Assembly: GCF_039634365.2 (NCBI RefSeq)
Contig: NZ_CP155079.2
Location: 1,240,001-1,304,000, forward strand
Reading direction: 5' to 3'
Source: Mucilaginibacter sp. PAMB04168
GTDB lineage: Bacteria > Bacteroidota > Bacteroidia > Sphingobacteriales > Sphingobacteriaceae
Length of the DNA: 64,000 nucleotides
In this document: positions 25,885 to 33,928 of the stretch, one piece after another
How the letters are laid out: each line of letters starts with the position of its first letter
Position numbering within the stretch: position 1 is the first letter of the stretch
Made by a program: the position numbers and the translations under genes
The notes under the pieces: generated by a model
Databases searched by the model: none
What the model saw: the letters and a program-made list of their open reading frames with translations, nothing else
What the model was told of the DNA's origin: nothing

Positions 25885-26835
25885 ATGAAACAATCTTATT
25901 TAGCACTTTTTTTATTGTTAACCACCGGGCTGTTCTCTTGTCGCAAAGAGGGTAATGATGTTGACATCAAAACTTACGATGAGCAACAGATACAAGCTTA
26001 CATAAAGGCTAACAATTTAACCAATATGCAGCGCGATAAATCGGGAGGTGTTGATACCACCGGTACTTATTACCAAATATTAGGTCAGGGCAAAGGTACT
26101 CCGCTTGAATATTCAGACCGTATATTTTATTTATGTACGCTGAAATCATTAGACGGCAGGTTTGCATTAACCGATACCATCTTAGGTTCTACCATACAAG
26201 GTATTTACAGCAGGGCTTACAGCCCGGTTGGTTATATAGTACCTGAAGGGTTGCGGCTTGCGGTTAAAAATTTAGTTAAATACAAAGGCACCCGTGCACG
26301 CCTTTTAATACCCTCTCGTTTAGCTTACGGGCGCAGCGGGTTAGGTACCGGCAGCGGCCGTTTACCCGGTAACGAAAGTTTGGATGTTTATATAAACGTT
26401 GTGAACAACCAGGATGAGTATGATGATTACGTAATATCGAATTACTTAAAAACAAATAACTTAACTGGTTATACACGGATTAACACTGGCGAATACACCG
26501 GATTGTACTATAAGGTAACCCGGCAAGGCACAGGTACTGATGTTATATCTAACTCATCTACAGTAACTGTTCAGTATACAGGTAGACTCCTGAACGGCCC
26601 TTATTTAAGTCAATATATCTTTGAAGATGGTAATACGGAAGCAGGCATTCCGCTTTTATTGGGAGGAACAATTAAAGGGTGGCAAGGTGGATTACCATTT
26701 GCAAAAGCTGGTGGACAATTGTCTCTATTTATTCCGTCAAAATTAGGTTACGGAGCTACCGGCTCATCTAATGGAGCCATATCTCCTTATTCTATTCTGC
26801 ATTTTGAGATGAATATTTTATCGGTAGCTAATTAA
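25885..26835 (+). CDS. FKBP-type peptidyl-prolyl isomerase lipoprotein, two domains
   Basis: A 316-residue lipoprotein (Cys19, LFSC) with two FKBP-like domains in a row. Domain 1 (about 35-170) keeps LLIPSRLAYG but has IVPEG where the isomerase motif VIxGW should be. Domain 2 (about 175-316) keeps VQYTGRLLNG and GTIKGWQGGLP, FIPSKLGYG, so it is the better candidate for activity. Each domain is preceded by a short segment with YIKANNLT/YLKTNNLTGY that also occurs in the upstream one-domain gene (YITDNGITG), suggesting duplication of a whole unit. Probably co-transcribed with that gene. It overlaps the convergent photolyase stop by 4 bases. Confidence 0.87.
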   Translation: MKQSYLALFLLLTTGLFSCRKEGNDVDIKTYDEQQIQAYIKANNLTNMQRDKSGGVDTTGTYYQILGQGKGTPLEYSDRIFYLCTLKSLDGRFALTDTILGSTIQGIYSRAYSPVGYIVPEGLRLAVKNLVKYKGTRARLLIPSRLAYGRSGLGTGSGRLPGNESLDVYINVVNNQDEYDDYVISNYLKTNNLTGYTRINTGEYTGLYYKVTRQGTGTDVISNSSTVTVQYTGRLLNGPYLSQYIFEDGNTEAGIPLLLGGTIKGWQGGLPFAKAGGQLSLFIPSKLGYGATGSSNGAISPYSILHFEMNILSVAN

Positions 26836-28142
26836 ACTTTAGCTACTGCAGCCCGGTAAGTTTTAAGCGCACGCTCTTTACCGTCGGGGTTATCAATAAT
26901 GGGTTTTGGATATTGGCTGGTGCCATATTCCGGAACCCATTTTTTTATGTATTCAAATTGGGGGTCAAACTTTTTAACCTGTGCCTCCGGATTAAAAATC
27001 CTGAAGTAAGGCATTACATCAGTACCCGAACCGGCTACCCACTGCCAGCTACCAATATTGGTGGAGGCTTCGTAATCCAGTAACTTGCGGCCGAAGTAAT
27101 GTTCGCCCCAGCGCCAGTCTATCAGTAAATGTTTCACCATAAAGCTGGCGGCTACCATACGCACGCGGTTGTGCATAAAACCGGTAGCATTCAGCTCCCG
27201 CATGCCTGCATCAACCAGTGGATAACCGGTTTTTCCCTGGCACCAAAGTTCAAATTCTTCTTCATTGTTACGCCATTGTATACGGTCAAAAGCGGGCCGG
27301 TAAGCGTGCTGTGCAGTGTCAGGGAAATGATCCAGCGCCATCATGTAAAACTCGCGCCATATCAGTTCGCTCAACCAGGTTTGTTCGCGCGTAAAAGCAG
27401 CACGTACAGCATCTCTTATGCTTATGGTACCAAAACGCAAATGTATGCCTATGTGTGAAGTGCCCTTTTTGGCCGGAAAATCGCGGTTGCGGGCATAATC
27501 ATCAATAATATGTTCATACTCCGTTGCGGGAAACTCTATAGCGCTTTCCACAAAACCCATGTCATTTAAGGTAATTGCCTGTAATGGTGCCGCGGAATAC
27601 AGGTTGTTAAAATATTTTTCGGTTGGGTATGACTTTAAATAGAAATCATTCAGTGTCCGGAGCCAACGTTTTTTGTAGGGTGTAAAAACGGTATATGGTT
27701 TTTGATCGTCCTTTACCACCTCGTCACGCTCAAAAATTATTTGGTCTTTAAACGTTTTGAAGCTGATACTACGGCTTTGTAACAGTTCGCCAATATTGCT
27801 GTCGCGTTGTTTGGCATAGGGTTCATAATCGCGGTTTGTGTAAACCCCGGTTACGTTGTACTCATTCAAAATTTCTTCAAATGCTTCTTGCGGCCGGGCG
27901 TATTTAATAAGTAGGCTGCTACCTTGCTGCTCCAGTTCCTTTTTTAATTCAATTACCGCATTGTAGATAAAGGTAACGCGTGCATCGTCCCGGTCCTCCA
28001 GCTTATCCAGAATGTCGCGGTCAAAAACAAAAAGGCACAGTACGGGGTTGGCGCTTTTTAATGCATAATATAACCCGGCATTGTCGTGTAAGCGTAAGTC
28101 GCGCCGGAACCAGAATAAGGTAACGGGGTTTTGATCAGGCAT
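26832..28142 (-). CDS. phrB: Deoxyribodipyrimidine photolyase (class I CPD type)
   Basis: Flavoenzyme that repairs UV pyrimidine dimers with blue light, 436 residues. N-terminal antenna-binding Rossmann domain starts TLFWFRRDLRLHDNAGL; the FAD domain has GTSHIGIHLRFGTISIR, LSELIWREFYM, NRVRMVAASFMVKHLLIDWRWGE and DYEASTNIGSWQWVAGSGTD followed by PYFRIFNP. These are the class I CPD photolyase signatures. Its start overlaps the preceding TIGR01777 gene by 8 bases, so it is the last gene of a minus-strand unit. It anchors one end of the photolyase island. Confidence 0.95.
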   Translation of the reverse strand: MPDQNPVTLFWFRRDLRLHDNAGLYYALKSANPVLCLFVFDRDILDKLEDRDDARVTFIYNAVIELKKELEQQGSSLLIKYARPQEAFEEILNEYNVTGVYTNRDYEPYAKQRDSNIGELLQSRSISFKTFKDQIIFERDEVVKDDQKPYTVFTPYKKRWLRTLNDFYLKSYPTEKYFNNLYSAAPLQAITLNDMGFVESAIEFPATEYEHIIDDYARNRDFPAKKGTSHIGIHLRFGTISIRDAVRAAFTREQTWLSELIWREFYMMALDHFPDTAQHAYRPAFDRIQWRNNEEEFELWCQGKTGYPLVDAGMRELNATGFMHNRVRMVAASFMVKHLLIDWRWGEHYFGRKLLDYEASTNIGSWQWVAGSGTDVMPYFRIFNPEAQVKKFDPQFEYIKKWVPEYGTSQYPKPIIDNPDGKERALKTYRAAVAKV

Positions 28143-29040
28143 AAATATCTCTTAGCGCGTTATCTATGTTATTGTACTTAAATTGATAACCGGCATCCTG
28201 TACTTTTTGGGCCGAAACGCGGGTGCTTCCTAAAACTACAATACTCATTTCCCCAAAAATAAGCTTTAGCACAGCTGCAGGTACATTGGGTAACCATAGC
28301 GGCTTGTTAAATTCTTTGGCTACGGCCTCCGTAAGTTGCTGGTTGGTAACCGGGTTAGGGGCAACCATGTTATAGGTATCGGGGGTTAAGCTGCCTTCAA
28401 TAGCTTGCAGGTATATGTCTACTGCATCCTGTATATGTATCCACGGAATGTATTGCTTTCCGCTGCCTAGCGGCGCACCCAAGGCATGCCGTACTGGTTT
28501 AGCCAGTTGCGGTAAAGCCCCGCCCTTGGTTGTGAGTACCACACCAGTTCTGAATTTGGTAATGGTAAGGCCAAGCTCTAGGCCCTCATCAACAGCTTTT
28601 TCCCACTCAATACAGCAGGTACTTAAAAAATCATGCAGGGGTACGCTATTCTCAGTTAACCATTCGTTGCCACGGTTGCTGTAGTAGCCGGTAGCCGAGG
28701 CCGAAATAATGTGCCTTACCTGATGATTAGTGTTTTGCTTTAACAAGCCGTAAATAAGCTGAATAGATTGGGTGCGGCTTTCTATAAGCTGTTTTTTGCG
28801 ATCTGCCGTCCAGCGTTTATCGGCTATGCCTGCACCGGCTAAGTGTATTACGGTATCGACGCCGTTTATGCAGCTGGGGTCTATCTGGCCTTTGGCAACG
28901 TCCCATAAGTAAGTTTTAACATTTGGGTTTTTACCAGGGCTACGGCTCAGGTGACTTACCTGATAACCTTTAGCCAGCAATGCTTCTGTTAATGGGTTAC
29001 CGATAAGGCCGGTACCACCGGTTATTAAAACGTGTTGCAT
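28135..29040 (-). CDS. TIGR01777-family NAD(P)-binding epimerase-like protein
   Basis: A 301-residue Rossmann-fold protein of the extended SDR/YfcH (TIGR01777) group. Visible are GGTGLIG at 8-14, HLAGAGIADKRWTADRKKQLIESR, SASATGYYSNRGNEWLTE, the C-terminal NMVAPNPVTNQQLTEAVAKEF and WLPNVPAAVLKLIFGEMS, which together define the family. Substrate unknown. Members are often found beside photolyases, as here, where it overlaps phrB by 8 bases and follows another SDR after 22 bases. Confidence 0.93.
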   Translation of the reverse strand: MQHVLITGGTGLIGNPLTEALLAKGYQVSHLSRSPGKNPNVKTYLWDVAKGQIDPSCINGVDTVIHLAGAGIADKRWTADRKKQLIESRTQSIQLIYGLLKQNTNHQVRHIISASATGYYSNRGNEWLTENSVPLHDFLSTCCIEWEKAVDEGLELGLTITKFRTGVVLTTKGGALPQLAKPVRHALGAPLGSGKQYIPWIHIQDAVDIYLQAIEGSLTPDTYNMVAPNPVTNQQLTEAVAKEFNKPLWLPNVPAAVLKLIFGEMSIVVLGSTRVSAQKVQDAGYQFKYNNIDNALRDIYA

Positions 29041-29062
29041 GGGCTGAGTATTGATGATATAT

Positions 29063-29956
29063 CTACGAACTTACTTGTATGCTGGTTTGCAAGGCATCCC
29101 TCAAAGTAAGTAAACGCAATGGGATAATGCTTTTAATGGCATCATCGCGCGAAACCAGGTCAAACTTTAAATTCTCCACCAGTGTTTTAGCGTGCGAGTA
29201 GCTGATGGGTGTTAAGTAATTGAGCCAGTAAGAAGATAATGCTGACGATACCTGCGGCACAGTCACAATTTTAACTTTACGCTGCCGGCAAATTTCGCCG
29301 TGCATAAGCAGCATATCTTTAAACGTCAGAATATCCGGCCCGCTGATGTGAAATTCGCTGTTGAAGGTATCCTCGTTAAGAAGACTACCCACCAGATAAT
29401 CTATTACATTATCGGTTGCAATGGGCTGTTCTTGTGCACGCGCCCAGTTGGCAGCAATAATAATAGGCGATTTTTTTGTAAGCCCTTCCATCAGTTCCAA
29501 CGCTATACTGCCTGTGCCTACAATCATGGTAGACTTTAATATAGTTATGGCAGCATCACTGGTGCGCAGAATATCTTCCACATGCTGGCGCGATAAACCC
29601 GCCTGGCCCAAATGGTCGTCAATTTCACTTAATGAAATGATTTGTTTGCAGGCGGTTTGGTCAACGGCCTGTATAAAGTTTTCGGCCGATAGCGCCTCCA
29701 AACCAGCAAAACCTGATGTTTGGGGCAGGGCATTTACCAGGTAATATGCTGCGTCAACATTGGTAGGCAGTGGTTCCATGCTGCGGCTACGCAGCAAATC
29801 GCCCTTTACCAGGGTTACCTGGTCGGCATACGGGCTTTGTTTCTGAAAAAGTTTCGGATCGCGTACCTGGCACACAATCTCATGGCCTTGCTGCAACAAG
29901 GCTGGTATCAACCTTGCTCCAATATAACCATTGGCACCTGTAAGCAGTATCTTCAT
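29063..29956 (-). CDS. NAD(P)H-binding atypical SDR protein
   Basis: A 297-residue protein with an N-terminal nucleotide-binding motif GANGYIG (7-13) and NmrA/atypical-SDR layout: DQVTLVKGDLL, AAYYLVNALPQ, LSEIDDHLG, AITILKSTMIVGTGS. No YxxxK catalytic pair is evident, as expected for this class. The C-terminal third (SSALSSYWLNYLTPISYSHAK) resembles the region that follows the Rossmann part in DUF2867-less family members. Function unknown. It heads the epimerase-phrB unit and is separated from the ABC1 kinase by a hairpin spacer. Confidence 0.85.
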   Translation of the reverse strand: MKILLTGANGYIGARLIPALLQQGHEIVCQVRDPKLFQKQSPYADQVTLVKGDLLRSRSMEPLPTNVDAAYYLVNALPQTSGFAGLEALSAENFIQAVDQTACKQIISLSEIDDHLGQAGLSRQHVEDILRTSDAAITILKSTMIVGTGSIALELMEGLTKKSPIIIAANWARAQEQPIATDNVIDYLVGSLLNEDTFNSEFHISGPDILTFKDMLLMHGEICRQRKVKIVTVPQVSSALSSYWLNYLTPISYSHAKTLVENLKFDLVSRDDAIKSIIPLRLLTLRDALQTSIQVSS

Positions 29957-30061
29957 ACAATAAAAAGCAACAACGTAAACGGCCCGGAGTTTTAAAATTA
30001 TGGTTTACGTAGTTAAATTGGTCTTTGTTTGAGCCGGCTTAAGTAAATTCGAAGCACAATT

Positions 30062-30104
30062 CATAAGCCGTTACAGCAATATTTTTTTGCTGTAACGCCT
30101 TATG
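30062..30104. repeat. Long inverted repeat in the spacer after the ABC1 kinase gene
   Basis: A 17-base arm (30062-30078) pairs with 30088-30104 with one mismatch, around an AT loop. There is no U-tract at its 3' end on the minus strand, so it is not a standard terminator; it may still separate the kinase gene from the epimerase genes. Confidence 0.6.
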
Positions 30105-30123
30105 ATTATAGCGCAAAAAATGC

Positions 30124-31449
30124 TTAATGAGCTAACACTACGTGCGGCTTGAAAGTATCCGTCTTAACCTGTGCATTTAATTCGTGCAGAATATTGTACA
30201 GGCCAAAGTTAGTGCGGTTAACGTATATGAAGTGCTTTACACCGCGCGCCTGCTTAAATTCGGGCATTTTAGATATTTGCTCGCCAAAACCATACAACTC
30301 ATCAAAGAACGCCGTTTGGCCAAAGTCAAAAGAGCTGCTCATATAAGGTTTGGCAAACAAGCTAATCATTTTGTGATACATGCCGTAATAGAACTCAATT
30401 TGCTGGGCGCTATCATTAGGCAAAATCATTTCCAGTTTACGGAAAGCTTTGATGGTTTCTTCCTTATTATCGAGCAAATTGGTTGAGGTAAGCGAAAAGA
30501 AAGGGTAATAAAAGTCCTCCGGCATTTCTTTGATGCACCCAAAATCGATTGTGCCCAACTTGCCCTCTGGTGTAATCAGAAAGTTGCCGGGATGAGGGTC
30601 GGCGTGTACGGCACGCAATTCATGCTGCTGAAAGTTATAAAAATCCCATAAGGCTTGGCCAATTTGGTTGCGCAGTTCTTGTGATGGGTTTGTTTGTAAA
30701 AACTCCTTCAGGTGCTGGCCGTCAATCCAGCTCATGGTGATAATGCGCTTGCTCGAAAGCTCAGGGTAATAAGTAGGAAAAACAGTGTTATTTAAACCAG
30801 AGCACGCATTGGAGAACTCAATAGACCTGCGAACCTCCAGCTCATAGTCAGTTTCTTCGAGCAAACGTTCCTCAACCTCACGCATGTAAACATCCAGCTC
30901 CTTTTCGCTCATACCCAGCAGCCGGAAAGCAAAAGGCTTAACAAGTTTAAGGTCTGATGAAATGGAATCGCCCACACCTGGGTATTGTATTTTTACGGCT
31001 AACTTTCTTCCGTTTAACTCCGCACGATGTACCTGGCCAATGGAGGCGGCATTTGCAGAACGCAGATTAAACCGGTCATAGATTTGCTCAGGCGACTTGC
31101 CAAAATACTTGCGAAAAGTTTGCACGATAAGCGGACCCGAAAGGGGAGGAGCGTTGTACTGTGATTGCGAAAACTTATCTACATATGCTTTGGGCAGGAT
31201 GTTTTTATCCATGCTCAGCATTTGCGCCACCTTAAGTGCACTGCCTTTTAACTCACTCAGCGATTCGTAAATATCTGCTGCGTTATCCTCATTCAGTTCC
31301 GTACGATCTAAATTCGGGTTAAACAGCTTTTTAGAGTAGTGCTTTATATAGTTGCCACCTACCTTAAATCCGGTCTTTACAAATTTTGCCGACCGCTCTA
31401 CTTTACTGGTAGGTATGCTGTTTTGTTCTTTCGCTTTCTCGTAGCTCAT
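30124..31449 (-). CDS. ABC1/UbiB (AarF) family atypical kinase-like protein
   Basis: A 441-residue protein of the UbiB/ADCK family, linked in other organisms to quinone synthesis or lipid handling. Visible are the Ala-rich nucleotide loop ANAASIGQVHRAEL, the lysine in LAVKIQYPG, HADPHPGNFLI (catalytic loop) and IDFGCIKE (metal-binding). The family KxGQ motif appears as KVAQ at 73-76 with Ala instead of Gly. No membrane helix at the C-terminus is obvious. I start at ATG 31449 (MSYEKAKEQ); an ATG at 31467 would overlap the HAD gene upstream by 14 bases. The spacing to that gene is then 4 bases, suggesting one mRNA. Confidence 0.9.
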   Translation of the reverse strand: MSYEKAKEQNSIPTSKVERSAKFVKTGFKVGGNYIKHYSKKLFNPNLDRTELNEDNAADIYESLSELKGSALKVAQMLSMDKNILPKAYVDKFSQSQYNAPPLSGPLIVQTFRKYFGKSPEQIYDRFNLRSANAASIGQVHRAELNGRKLAVKIQYPGVGDSISSDLKLVKPFAFRLLGMSEKELDVYMREVEERLLEETDYELEVRRSIEFSNACSGLNNTVFPTYYPELSSKRIITMSWIDGQHLKEFLQTNPSQELRNQIGQALWDFYNFQQHELRAVHADPHPGNFLITPEGKLGTIDFGCIKEMPEDFYYPFFSLTSTNLLDNKEETIKAFRKLEMILPNDSAQQIEFYYGMYHKMISLFAKPYMSSSFDFGQTAFFDELYGFGEQISKMPEFKQARGVKHFIYVNRTNFGLYNILHELNAQVKTDTFKPHVVLAH

Positions 31450-31453
31450 ATAT

Positions 31454-32134
31454 TTAGTTTCTATCAAACAGTGCCGCCACTTGGCGTTCTGTAAGTCCGG
31501 TATAATCGTTTATTACCAGGTCAACCGGTTGTAACTCGTCGGCCTGGTGCGTTGTGGTTATACCTACCACTTTCATGCCTGCTGCGTTGCCCGCTTTAAC
31601 ACCCGATAGCGAGTCTTCAAATACAACGCAGTTTTCGGGCTTAAAACCTAAACCTTCGGCGGCTTTTAAAAATATCTGTGGATGCGGCTTAGGTTCGCTT
31701 ACATGTGGCCCGTCAATTATCACATCAAAAAAGTGCCGTACCGGCAACAGGCTCATTACAAAATCAATATTATTAGTAGCTGCCGATGTAGCCAGTGCTA
31801 TTTTAACACCAGCATTTTTTAATTCTGTTAAAAAGCGCTCCAATCCGTTGATTGGCGCAAGGTAAGGGGCGTATGCTTCCCGGTAAAGCCGGCTTTTCTC
31901 ATCAAAAAGCTTCTGCATATCGTCCTCGTTAAACTCACTAAAAAACTCGCGCATAATGGCAATACCAGGTCGGCCGCTCAATTTTTCGTTATAAAGCTTA
32001 TCGGTAACCGGTGGGCGGTTATATTTTTCAAAAAGATCTTTCCAGGCTTTAAAGTGGTACGTATTGTTGTCTATTAACGTGCCGTCCATATCAAAAATAG
32101 CAGCGTATGGTGTCACTCTGATTTCGGATTTCAA
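31454..32134 (-). CDS. HAD-superfamily hydrolase, beta-phosphoglucomutase-like
   Basis: A 226-residue cytosolic phosphatase or phosphomutase. Motif I is FDMDGTLIDN (Asp15, Asp17), a helical cap domain covers about 25-85, motif II ATSAATNNI, motif III lysine in SEPKPHPQIFLKAAEGLG, and motif IV FEDSLSGVKAGNAAG. This is the HAD subfamily IA variant 3 layout. The substrate cannot be told from the sequence. It is followed with tight spacing by the ABC1 kinase gene. Confidence 0.9.
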   Translation of the reverse strand: MKSEIRVTPYAAIFDMDGTLIDNNTYHFKAWKDLFEKYNRPPVTDKLYNEKLSGRPGIAIMREFFSEFNEDDMQKLFDEKSRLYREAYAPYLAPINGLERFLTELKNAGVKIALATSAATNNIDFVMSLLPVRHFFDVIIDGPHVSEPKPHPQIFLKAAEGLGFKPENCVVFEDSLSGVKAGNAAGMKVVGITTTHQADELQPVDLVINDYTGLTERQVAALFDRN

Positions 32135-32228
32135 ATATTAAATTTGGATTTGTTATCGTTTCACTGAAAATTAGTGGCTTAATAAATTAAAAGATAAAGA
32201 CAGCCGAACCTTACGAAGCCCGATCCAT

Positions 32229-32882
32229 TCAGAACCCCATCTTTTCTTTAAACCCGCCGTTTTTAGCTAAAAATTTACCATAATCGAGCAGGTTATCAAT
32301 AGGTGAGCGCTGGAAAAGGTCGAATGTTACGTTAACGCCTTTTTCAATCGCCTCATCGGTTTTTTCAAAGGCTGCAGAGTTGTCGCCAACCCAAAACTTT
32401 AACACAAAGCCAAACTGTATCCACAAGGCATCCTTGTAACGGCTCGAGAAAAATTTACGATCAGTTAGTTCGCCGGTTTCCAGGCCATCACGTAAAATTT
32501 CGTCTGCAAAACTTTCAAAAATGGTTTTCAAATTATCCAGTACACGGGGTGCGGCCAGGCCACGGGCGTGCTTGCGGTAGCTGTATATAGCAAAGCTTCG
32601 GCTGCTCTTCAATAACTCGAAAAAGCTGTAAAAAAACGACAGCGCCTTTTCACGTGATGAATACTGTGCCCAAATATCCTGCGATTTAACTTCGGTAACC
32701 GTTTTACGGGCAAACTCAGCCCATACATTTTGCTCAACAGCTTCAAATGAGCCAAAAAAGCGGTAAAACTCTTCTTCGGTCATGTCATTATTTTTGGCGA
32801 ACAAATACACAGATTTAGGTTCATGCCCCTCGGTAAGTACGTAATCTATGTATGCGGCCTGTATGCTTTCGGTAGTTGCCAT
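32229..32882 (-). CDS. TetR-family transcriptional regulator
   Basis: A 217-residue regulator from ATG 32882 (MATTESIQAAYIDYVL). The N-terminal helix-turn-helix is SVYLFAKNNDMTEEEFYRFFGSFEAVEQNVWAEF and the all-helical C-terminal ligand domain (SREKALSFFYSFFELLKSSRSFAIYSYRKHARG) resembles the TetR_C_23 type I associate with Bacteroidota photolyase/ABC1 neighbourhoods. A longer frame from 32969 would add 29 residues lacking any TetR feature and touch the SDR stop. It is the likely regulator of this cluster, an inference from position. Confidence 0.87.
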   Translation of the reverse strand: MATTESIQAAYIDYVLTEGHEPKSVYLFAKNNDMTEEEFYRFFGSFEAVEQNVWAEFARKTVTEVKSQDIWAQYSSREKALSFFYSFFELLKSSRSFAIYSYRKHARGLAAPRVLDNLKTIFESFADEILRDGLETGELTDRKFFSSRYKDALWIQFGFVLKFWVGDNSAAFEKTDEAIEKGVNVTFDLFQRSPIDNLLDYGKFLAKNGGFKEKMGF

Positions 32883-32968
32883 GTTATCTTGTTTTGGTAA
32901 TAATCTAATGTACGCTTTATTCGGTAAGCTTGTGTCAGTATTGCGCAACAACTTGCTTGTTGCGGGCA

Positions 32969-33679
32969 TTACTTCAGTGCAGACATGCCACCATCTACAG
33001 ATATGATTTGCCCCGTCATCCAGCTGCTTTCATCAGAAAGCAGAAAACGCGCGGCCGATGCCAGGTCATCCGGCTTACCAATGCGGCCCAGCGGGTGCCG
33101 TTTGTTAGAGGCTTCTTTCTTTTCGTCGGTGTTGAGCAGGCTGCCAGCCAACGGTGTATCGGTAAGCGAGGGTGCAATGGCATTAACCCGTATATGCTGT
33201 GCAGATAGTTCGGCCGCTAAGGATATAGTTAAACCATTAACCGCTCCTTTTGCCGAAGCAATACTGGTGTGAAAACTTAACCCAACCTTAGCCGCAACCG
33301 TGCTGAACAAAACAACCGAACTTTGGCCCGCACTGCGTAAAGCTTTTAACGATTGCTGAATAACGCTAACCGCACCCAATACGTTAATGCGATAATCGTT
33401 GAGAAAGTCATCGGCGGTTAGGCGGTTAAAGGGTTTTAAATTAATACTGCCGGCTGCATAAACCAATCCGTGCAACTGTGCGGGCAGCTGGCTTTCCAGG
33501 CTGGTAACATCGCCAAGTACATCCATGCCAATGTGTTGAACACCTTCCGGCCACTGCGGCGACGAACTACGCGACAGATTGATTACATTTGCACCATCAT
33601 GCAACAGTTGCTTAACCAAAGCTAAGCCTATACCCGAGCTTCCGCCCACTACTAATATGTTCTTGCCGTTAAAGCTCAT
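32969..33679 (-). CDS. SDR-family oxidoreductase with unusual active site
   Basis: A 236-residue short-chain dehydrogenase-like protein. Cofactor motif GGSSGIG at 12-18, VYAAGS (NAG equivalent), IRVNAIAPSLTDTPL and WMTGQIISVDGGMS are typical. The catalytic YxxxK reads IASAK (140-144): the Tyr is Ile while Ser126 and Lys144 remain. A divergent SDR subfamily with HxSIxxAKGA is known to me, so this is probably not a mutation but the activity may be altered. It is divergent from the DUF2256 gene 64 bases away. Confidence 0.9.
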   Translation of the reverse strand: MSFNGKNILVVGGSSGIGLALVKQLLHDGANVINLSRSSSPQWPEGVQHIGMDVLGDVTSLESQLPAQLHGLVYAAGSINLKPFNRLTADDFLNDYRINVLGAVSVIQQSLKALRSAGQSSVVLFSTVAAKVGLSFHTSIASAKGAVNGLTISLAAELSAQHIRVNAIAPSLTDTPLAGSLLNTDEKKEASNKRHPLGRIGKPDDLASAARFLLSDESSWMTGQIISVDGGMSALK

Positions 33680-33743
33680 CTGGCTATCGTTTTAATTGTT
33701 GAAGATGCTGTAACATACGTATTGCTAGTTTGTTCAGTTTGAT

Positions 33744-33890
33744 ATGACTGCGCTTAAAAAGCCTGCTAAAGCTAACCTGCCACAAAAAAAATGTGCTGTC
33801 TGCAACCTGCCTTTTACCTGGCGAAAGAAGTGGGAAAAGTGTTGGGATGATGTCAAATATTGTAGTGACAGGTGCAGAAAAAATAAATAA
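33744..33890 (+). CDS. DUF2256 small zinc-ribbon-like protein
   Basis: A 48-residue protein. The sequence holds [20 protein letters not shown] and then [11 protein letters not shown]: two CxxC-type pairs (C17-x2-C20 and C40-x3-C44) plus Cys33, and the WRKKW block that defines DUF2256. These tiny proteins commonly sit beside cryptochrome or photolyase genes; here a DASH-type cryptochrome starts 38 bases later. Function unknown, probably metal binding. The ATG at 33744 is the only sensible start. Confidence 0.9.
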   Translation: MTALKKPAKANLPQKKCAVCNLPFTWRKKWEKCWDDVKYCSDRCRKNK

Positions 33891-33928
33891 TTAGCATTTT
33901 TGTATGTTAATTTAGACTGATTTTAAAA

